A stretch of DNA of 35,147 nucleotides from QQUD01 sp039029915 (GTDB lineage: Bacteria; Chloroflexota; Anaerolineae; Promineifilales; Promineifilaceae), in assembly GCA_039029915.1 (NCBI GenBank), contig JBCCFD010000022.1, positions 1 through 35,147 on the forward strand, given 5' to 3'. This document shows positions 31,434 to 35,147 of this stretch, one piece after another (positions within the stretch are counted from its first letter, which is position 1; every line of letters starts with the position of its first letter). Under the pieces are notes generated by a model. It made no database searches and had not been told where the DNA came from. It saw only the letters and a program-made list of their open reading frames with translations. The translations under genes were made by a program, and so were the position numbers.

Positions 31434-32828
31434 TTATACGTCAATAACTGATTGTAGACGCTCCCACCGATTAAGCAAATCGCCAACGACAATAATTGAT
31501 CCGGTCACACAGATGAGATCGTCATTATCTGCTCGTTCAATAGCGTGAGCAACGGCCGTATCTATCTCATCAATCGGCGTGCCGTCAAATCCTAATCGCT
31601 GACTCATTTCCACGAGCTGTGTCGGCGTGATGGAGCGAGGGTGGCTTGCTGTTGTAAAAATCGCTTGATCCGTAATCGGCAACAGCACCTTCAGCATCCC
31701 TTCTACATCTTTATCTGCCGGAGCGCCTAGCACCAGCCACAATCGCCTATACGTAAAAAGTGACGTTAAGGCATCATATAGTTTAAGGGCTGAATCGGGA
31801 TTATGGGCACAATCAACTAATACGGCTGGCCCCCGCTCATCCGACTCCCGTAGTGTTTGCAAACGGCCGTTCCACTGCACCTGCTTAAATCCTTCTCGAA
31901 CGGCCGTTTCCGACAGGGCAGGCACCTGCTCACGAATTGTAGACAGCGCCCCCAGCGCCACCACGCCGTTCTCAATTTGGTGGTCTCCCAAAAGAGCAAT
32001 CTCTAACGGCGCGGGTTCGGTTACTAACGACGAGACTGGCATTTTTGAGACATCAATTAATGAGTGGCGTTTATGGTTCGGAGATTGACCGCCTGAATAA
32101 GACCAGTGATCTTGAATGAAAGAGATTGGGGATTCACGCTCAAGCCCGATTTCTTGTAGTTTGTCGATCGCCTCCTGTGGTTGGGGGGCCACGACGGCAG
32201 GAACACCTGGTTTGATAATGCCGCCTTTTTCAAAGGCGATTTGACCCAAGGTATTCCCTAAAAACTGGGTGTGATCTAAGCTGAGGCTCGTTATCACAGA
32301 AACGAGAGGCGTTACGACATTAGTGGCATCAAGGCGCCCGCCGAGGCCGACTTCGATCACGGCAATGTCAACCTCTTCACGCGCAAAGTGAGCGAATGAA
32401 ACGGCCGTTAGCACCTCAAACCAGGTAATATCAGGAAATCCTGCCGCAATAATGGGTTTTAAGTCATCGATGATTGCAACGAACGATTTTTCAGGAATGA
32501 AGCCTTGCGGGTCCTCTGGCGTCAAGATCCGAATGCGCTCCCGAAAATCAACTAAGTGCGGCGACGTGAAAAGTCCAACCCGCAAGCCGGACGCACGTAA
32601 TGCATAGGCACACAGTGCAGACACTGAACCCTTGCCTTTTGTACCAGCAACGTGGATAACAGGAAATTTAGTATGTGGGTCACCCATCACACCCATGAAT
32701 CTAAGAGGGCGAGTTGAATCAAGCTTACTCGCCATATACCGATCCTGTTTTTTCTTTTCAAAATTGATAAAACTATAGAGAAAGTCGAGGGCATCACTAA
32801 ACGCTTGGGATTGATGTTCAAAAGACAT
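31434..32828 (-). CDS. folC: Folylpolyglutamate synthase / dihydrofolate synthase
   Basis: A 464-aa cytoplasmic Mur-ligase-fold enzyme that adds glutamate to (dihydro)folate using ATP. Motifs in order: ATP-binding HVAGTKGKGSVSAL (62-68 GTKGKGS), TSPHLVDFRERI, VIEVGLGGRLDATNVV, DHTQFLGNTLGQIAFEKGG, the C-terminal-domain motif VDCAHNPDSA, and TGSIIVVGDLL at the end. The length is normal, with a ~30-residue insertion around 235-265 (DHWSYSGGQSPNHKRHS). AGGAAA precedes the ATG at 32828. It lies upstream of lon on the same strand but 170 nt away, so it is probably a separate unit. It carries four ACGGCCGT palindromes. Confidence 0.95.
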   Translation of the reverse strand: MSFEHQSQAFSDALDFLYSFINFEKKKQDRYMASKLDSTRPLRFMGVMGDPHTKFPVIHVAGTKGKGSVSALCAYALRASGLRVGLFTSPHLVDFRERIRILTPEDPQGFIPEKSFVAIIDDLKPIIAAGFPDITWFEVLTAVSFAHFAREEVDIAVIEVGLGGRLDATNVVTPLVSVITSLSLDHTQFLGNTLGQIAFEKGGIIKPGVPAVVAPQPQEAIDKLQEIGLERESPISFIQDHWSYSGGQSPNHKRHSLIDVSKMPVSSLVTEPAPLEIALLGDHQIENGVVALGALSTIREQVPALSETAVREGFKQVQWNGRLQTLRESDERGPAVLVDCAHNPDSALKLYDALTSLFTYRRLWLVLGAPADKDVEGMLKVLLPITDQAIFTTASHPRSITPTQLVEMSQRLGFDGTPIDEIDTAVAHAIERADNDDLICVTGSIIVVGDLLNRWERLQSVIDV

Positions 32829-32952
32829 AAAATTTCCTACGCTTTGAGCCTAAGCTCCAATTTCTTCTTAAGTGAAGTGGACATTAATCTGCGCCACAAT
32901 TGGCTCAAAACGATTATTTATGGAATTTTATCCAAAAGAAGGTAAGAAAACT

Positions 32953-33348
32953 ATGGAAATTCTATTAGCAATACATCAAGGGGTTGGCAATATGGTGTGG
33001 ATGTTTTTCTTAGCACTGGGGGCATGGGGGCTTTTCCGAGCCATTAGAGGTGAAGGCGTTGATGGAAACTATATTGGGGCAGCCTATATCGGGCAGGGAC
33101 TTTTTATCCTCCAAGGCATACTCGTGGCTGTCTTATGGTTCAACGGCTTCAATGAATCCTTAGCTCGCCCCGCCATCTATGCCCTTTACATTATTTTTGA
33201 TTTGATCTTTTTACCATTTATCTACTTTACGGTTTTACAGGGTGACAGCTCTAACCGCGGACAATGGGTTTTGGCATTTGCAACCCTATTCCTCTTCGGA
33301 ATGTCTCTCCGCTTAATTGCGATTGGAAACGAAGTTCCTATCGCCTAA
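32953..33348 (+). CDS. Small four-helix membrane protein
   Basis: 131 aa from the ATG at 32953, with four hydrophobic helices (about 11-30, 40-63, 73-95, 103-125) and short loops; family not recognised. Motifs include HQGVGNMVWMFFLALGAWGL near the start and RLIAIGNEVPIA at the end. The frame is open upstream to 32872 with ATGs at 32872 and 32920, but the shortest form starts directly at helix 1 and has a GAAGGTAAG stretch before it. The start is uncertain. It is divergent from folC, with ~120 nt between starts, and is likely in the cytoplasmic membrane. Overall hydropathy resembles small quinone- or heme-associated membrane proteins, but no ligand residues can be assigned. Confidence 0.75.
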   Translation: MEILLAIHQGVGNMVWMFFLALGAWGLFRAIRGEGVDGNYIGAAYIGQGLFILQGILVAVLWFNGFNESLARPAIYALYIIFDLIFLPFIYFTVLQGDSSNRGQWVLAFATLFLFGMSLRLIAIGNEVPIA

Positions 33349-33396
33349 TCAAGCTCATTCAAGTAATTGGCAATGATTTGGGGACATATCGACTTT

Positions 33397-33416
33397 AAGT
33401 GTTCCGAAGTTTCTAA
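33397..33416 (+). repeat. 20-bp dispersed repeat, copy C
   Basis: AAGTGTTCCGAAGTTTCTAA, one mismatch from copy B. It lies between the four-helix protein gene and the PLP-enzyme gene and is followed by a 12-bp inverted repeat. Confidence 0.65.
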
Positions 33417-33452
33417 ACGGGTCAATCGCAATTTTCACCCAAAACGACGTCC

Positions 33453-33494
33453 AGTGAAGAATCTAGCCAGTTCAAAAAGGTGAGATTCTTCACT
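33453..33494. repeat. 12-bp perfect inverted repeat
   Basis: AGTGAAGAATCT (33453-33464) and AGATTCTTCACT (33483-33494) around 18 nt. The GAGATTCTTC word is one I know as a recurrent intergenic repeat in diverse bacteria; that is recollection rather than a search. No T tract. Confidence 0.6.
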
Positions 33495-33588
33495 AAAGTT
33501 CTATTGGATGAATCGATTATATGGCTTCGTTCAGACTTGTGCTGAGCAAGGCCGAAGTAATAACAAGCTTTTTCCGAACTGAGGTTTG

Positions 33589-34722
33589 TTAAGATTTTAA
33601 AGCGTTATAGGCCTGCAAAAAATCAGCTTTGACATCTTCAATATCTTCTAGACCAACCGCTACACGTAGAAAATTAGGCGGAACATCCCTAAGTTCGCCT
33701 GTGCTAGGCACAGCCACCAATGTCTCGACATCGCCTAAGCTTCCCCAAGGACGACAGAGCTTTAATTGCTGCCGGAATTCCTCTGGATCAACACCATCGG
33801 CCAAAATACAGCCAAGCAAGGCGCCAAATGCCTTTTGTTGTGATTGAGCCGATTGAGTGGCTTCGAACGATTCTAAGCCCGGGTAGCGTACGGCCGTTAC
33901 CCAATCTTGATGCCTTAAAAACCGAGCAAGCTCCGCTGCATTTTGGCAATGTTGCGGCATCCGAAAGGGCAGCGTCCGTATCCCCCGAATGATTAAAAAA
34001 GCATTCATCGGTGCAAGAAACAATCCCAGCAAGGTTCTCATTCGCATTAGATTTTGGTTGAGGTCATCTCGGTTCCCTGAAATAATGCCAGCTAGTGCGT
34101 CACCGTGCCCACCAAGGTATTTTGTTGCTGAATGAATCACCAGATCCACGCCTAGATTTAACGGCCGTAGTAAATATGGAGAAAGCAACGTATTGTCCAC
34201 CGCAACGATTGCCCCAGCCTCATGGCCTAGCTTCGTAATCGCTTTCACATCCAGCAAATGCATCGCCGGATTGGCGATCGGCTCAAAATAAACAAGTCTT
34301 GTTGGCATCTCGAGCGCGTTTTCTAAAGCGTTTAAATCGCGCATATCTACCCAACAAATATCTAAACCCATCTTTTGGGAAAGCTCATCATTTAGCAATC
34401 TTGTTGCTAATGAGTAAATACAACGATGCGCAATAATCCGATCCCCTTGGTTTAGGACAGATAAAAACAGCAGACTAATTGCACCAATCCCTGTTGAGGT
34501 CGCCAAGCTCCATCGCGCCTCTTCAAGCGTCATCATCAACGATTCTAATGACGCAATCGTTGGTCCACCTGAACCACCAAAATCACTTACATAGTCAGTA
34601 TTGCCCGACGCACGTGGTGCATTTACTCCTTGATAAATAGGAACGGCCGTACTCTCGGCGACCCGACCTCCATGAATCGCTTGTGTTACAAAACGGTGTT
34701 TATCATTAAGATTTTTCATCAT
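33589..34722 (-). CDS. Cys/Met-metabolism PLP-dependent lyase or synthase
   Basis: A 377-aa member of the cystathionine gamma-synthase/beta-lyase/methionine gamma-lyase family. The PLP-binding Lys191 is in HSATKYLGGHGDALAG, the phosphate-binding STGIGA motif is at ~75-80, and FEPIANPAM and AVDNTLLSPYLLRP lie upstream of the Lys. In place of the usual Tyr-x-Arg-x-x-Asn-Pro-Thr motif near residue 45 it has DYVSDFGGSGGPT, so substrate assignment by comparison is unsafe. The start is ATG 34722 (or 34719), judged by AGAAGG 5-8 nt upstream; the frame continues to a TTG at 34746. It is divergent from phnX. Three ACGGCCGT palindromes. Confidence 0.9.
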   Translation of the reverse strand: MMKNLNDKHRFVTQAIHGGRVAESTAVPIYQGVNAPRASGNTDYVSDFGGSGGPTIASLESLMMTLEEARWSLATSTGIGAISLLFLSVLNQGDRIIAHRCIYSLATRLLNDELSQKMGLDICWVDMRDLNALENALEMPTRLVYFEPIANPAMHLLDVKAITKLGHEAGAIVAVDNTLLSPYLLRPLNLGVDLVIHSATKYLGGHGDALAGIISGNRDDLNQNLMRMRTLLGLFLAPMNAFLIIRGIRTLPFRMPQHCQNAAELARFLRHQDWVTAVRYPGLESFEATQSAQSQQKAFGALLGCILADGVDPEEFRQQLKLCRPWGSLGDVETLVAVPSTGELRDVPPNFLRVAVGLEDIEDVKADFLQAYNALKS

Positions 34723-34904
34723 TACCGCCTTCTGCGTGGAGAACAAAACCTCGATTTGACTAATTTTGTTCCAAGTTGCTTTCTATTCTTCCCAAAACCG
34801 AAAGATAGCGCCTTTCGACTTGATCAATTCTACACTCTGCTGAACAATCAGAGCATGATCATCTATCACCTACTTCGACATACAAAAAACCTGAAAGGAA
34901 TCAA

Positions 34905-35147
34905 ATGACCTCCACAAACACTCGACAGTACACCGGCCATATTCAACTTGTGATATTTGATTGGGCTGGCACGATGATTGATTATGGGAGCTGTGCGCCA
35001 ACGGCCGCCTTTATCGAAGGGTTTAAGCGTAAAGGGATCACGGTTACGTCGGCTCAAGCGCGTGAACCGATGGGAATGAGCAAGTGGGACCACATCAAAA
35101 CGCTGGGTCAAATGCCAGCTATTGCGGCGCAGTGGCAAGAAGGACAC
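34905..35147 (+). CDS. phnX: Phosphonoacetaldehyde hydrolase, N-terminal part (cut by window end)
   Basis: The first 81 residues of a HAD-superfamily C-P bond hydrolase that converts phosphonoacetaldehyde to acetaldehyde and phosphate. LVIFDWAGTMIDYG carries the nucleophile Asp19, and EPMGMSKWDHIKTL carries Lys60, the residue that forms the Schiff base in the characterised Bacillus cereus enzyme (Lys53 there). The spacing and surrounding residues (APTAAFIEGF, MPAIAAQW) match that enzyme closely. AAAGGAA lies 4 nt before the ATG. The partner aminotransferase PhnW is not in the window; it may follow downstream. The divergent PLP enzyme is a different fold type and is not PhnW. Confidence 0.92.
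   Translation, partial: MTSTNTRQYTGHIQLVIFDWAGTMIDYGSCAPTAAFIEGFKRKGITVTSAQAREPMGMSKWDHIKTLGQMPAIAAQWQEGH

Larger units (their letters stand above)
2568..34650. repeat. Highly iterated palindrome ACGGCCGT (36 exact copies)
   Basis: Exact copies start at 2568, 3710, 3974, 4793, 7835, 10163, 10564, 10738, 11222, 11751, 13435, 13619, 15720, 16428, 16602, 16904, 16924, 18284, 18768, 19199, 19493, 20781, 22435, 24162, 25278, 25461, 26196, 27492, 28356, 31552, 31863, 31900, 32401, 33890, 34161 and 34643 (hand count). Most are flanked by A and T (AACGGCCGTT). All lie within coding genes. An 8-mer is expected less than once in this length under even base use. Confidence 0.9.

Noticed and set aside
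33589..35147. A phosphonate operon including the PLP enzyme as PhnW
   Set aside because: The PLP enzyme belongs to the Cys/Met-metabolism family by its SATKYLGGHGD site, and it is divergent from phnX rather than in the same unit.
1..35147. tRNA, rRNA, prophage or transposase genes
   Set aside because: None could be recognised in any gap or frame; hairpins alone were not taken as proof of a mobile element.

Overview
The window looks like chromosomal DNA from an uncultured-type Chloroflexota bacterium (Anaerolineae or a relative). This is an inference, not a lookup. It rests on AT-leaning composition, a mix of ATG/TTG/GTG starts with clear AAGGAGG sites, Thr/Pro/Glu-rich lipoprotein linkers after a lipobox, paired SARP/AfsR-type regulators with NB-ARC and TPR modules, and an S41 peptidase beside an immune-inhibitor-A-like lipoprotein. 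The most striking global feature is the palindrome ACGGCCGT. I count 36 exact copies in 35 kb, all inside genes, in all three codon frames and on both strands. It behaves like the HIP1 palindrome of cyanobacteria but has a different sequence.

Layout. 1-647: gene-free, with a dispersed 20-bp repeat and two GC-rich hairpins. 648-4920: mutS2, a TPR protein and an aldo/keto reductase with a strong terminator. 4964-7864: an unknown two-TM protein, an unknown four-TM protein and a DUF1269-type membrane protein. 8075-13948: an accessory-looking block with a ComEC/Rec2-type metallo-beta-lactamase-fold hydrolase, divergent from two consecutive, related, predicted zinc metallopeptidases. One of these carries a seven-bladed FG-GAP propeller, and both end in the same nine residues, GPEGEINPD. 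14057-20851: two large reverse-strand SARP/BTAD-NB-ARC-TPR regulators, a tiny Cys-containing peptide ORF between them, and a two-gene small-protein unit divergent from the second. Both regulators have 11-bp-period direct repeats in the flanking promoter regions, the geometry SARP proteins recognise. 21216-28700: a DoxX protein, an FAD monooxygenase-like protein, a ribbon-helix-helix regulator with palindromic operators, an immune-inhibitor-A-like lipoprotein and a tricorn-like S41 lipoprotein. 28774-35147: lon, folC, a four-TM protein, a Cys/Met-metabolism PLP enzyme and the 5' part of phnX, which runs off the window.

Working together. mutS2, lon and folC are housekeeping genes. The best candidate for something undescribed is 8075-13948: an intracellular MBL hydrolase and two leaderless-secretion (no signal peptide) zincins sharing a conserved C-terminal tag. 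The adjacent STAND-type SARP regulators, with their own direct-repeat boxes, may form a separate signalling module that controls small membrane proteins. No rRNA, tRNA, CRISPR array or transposase gene was seen.
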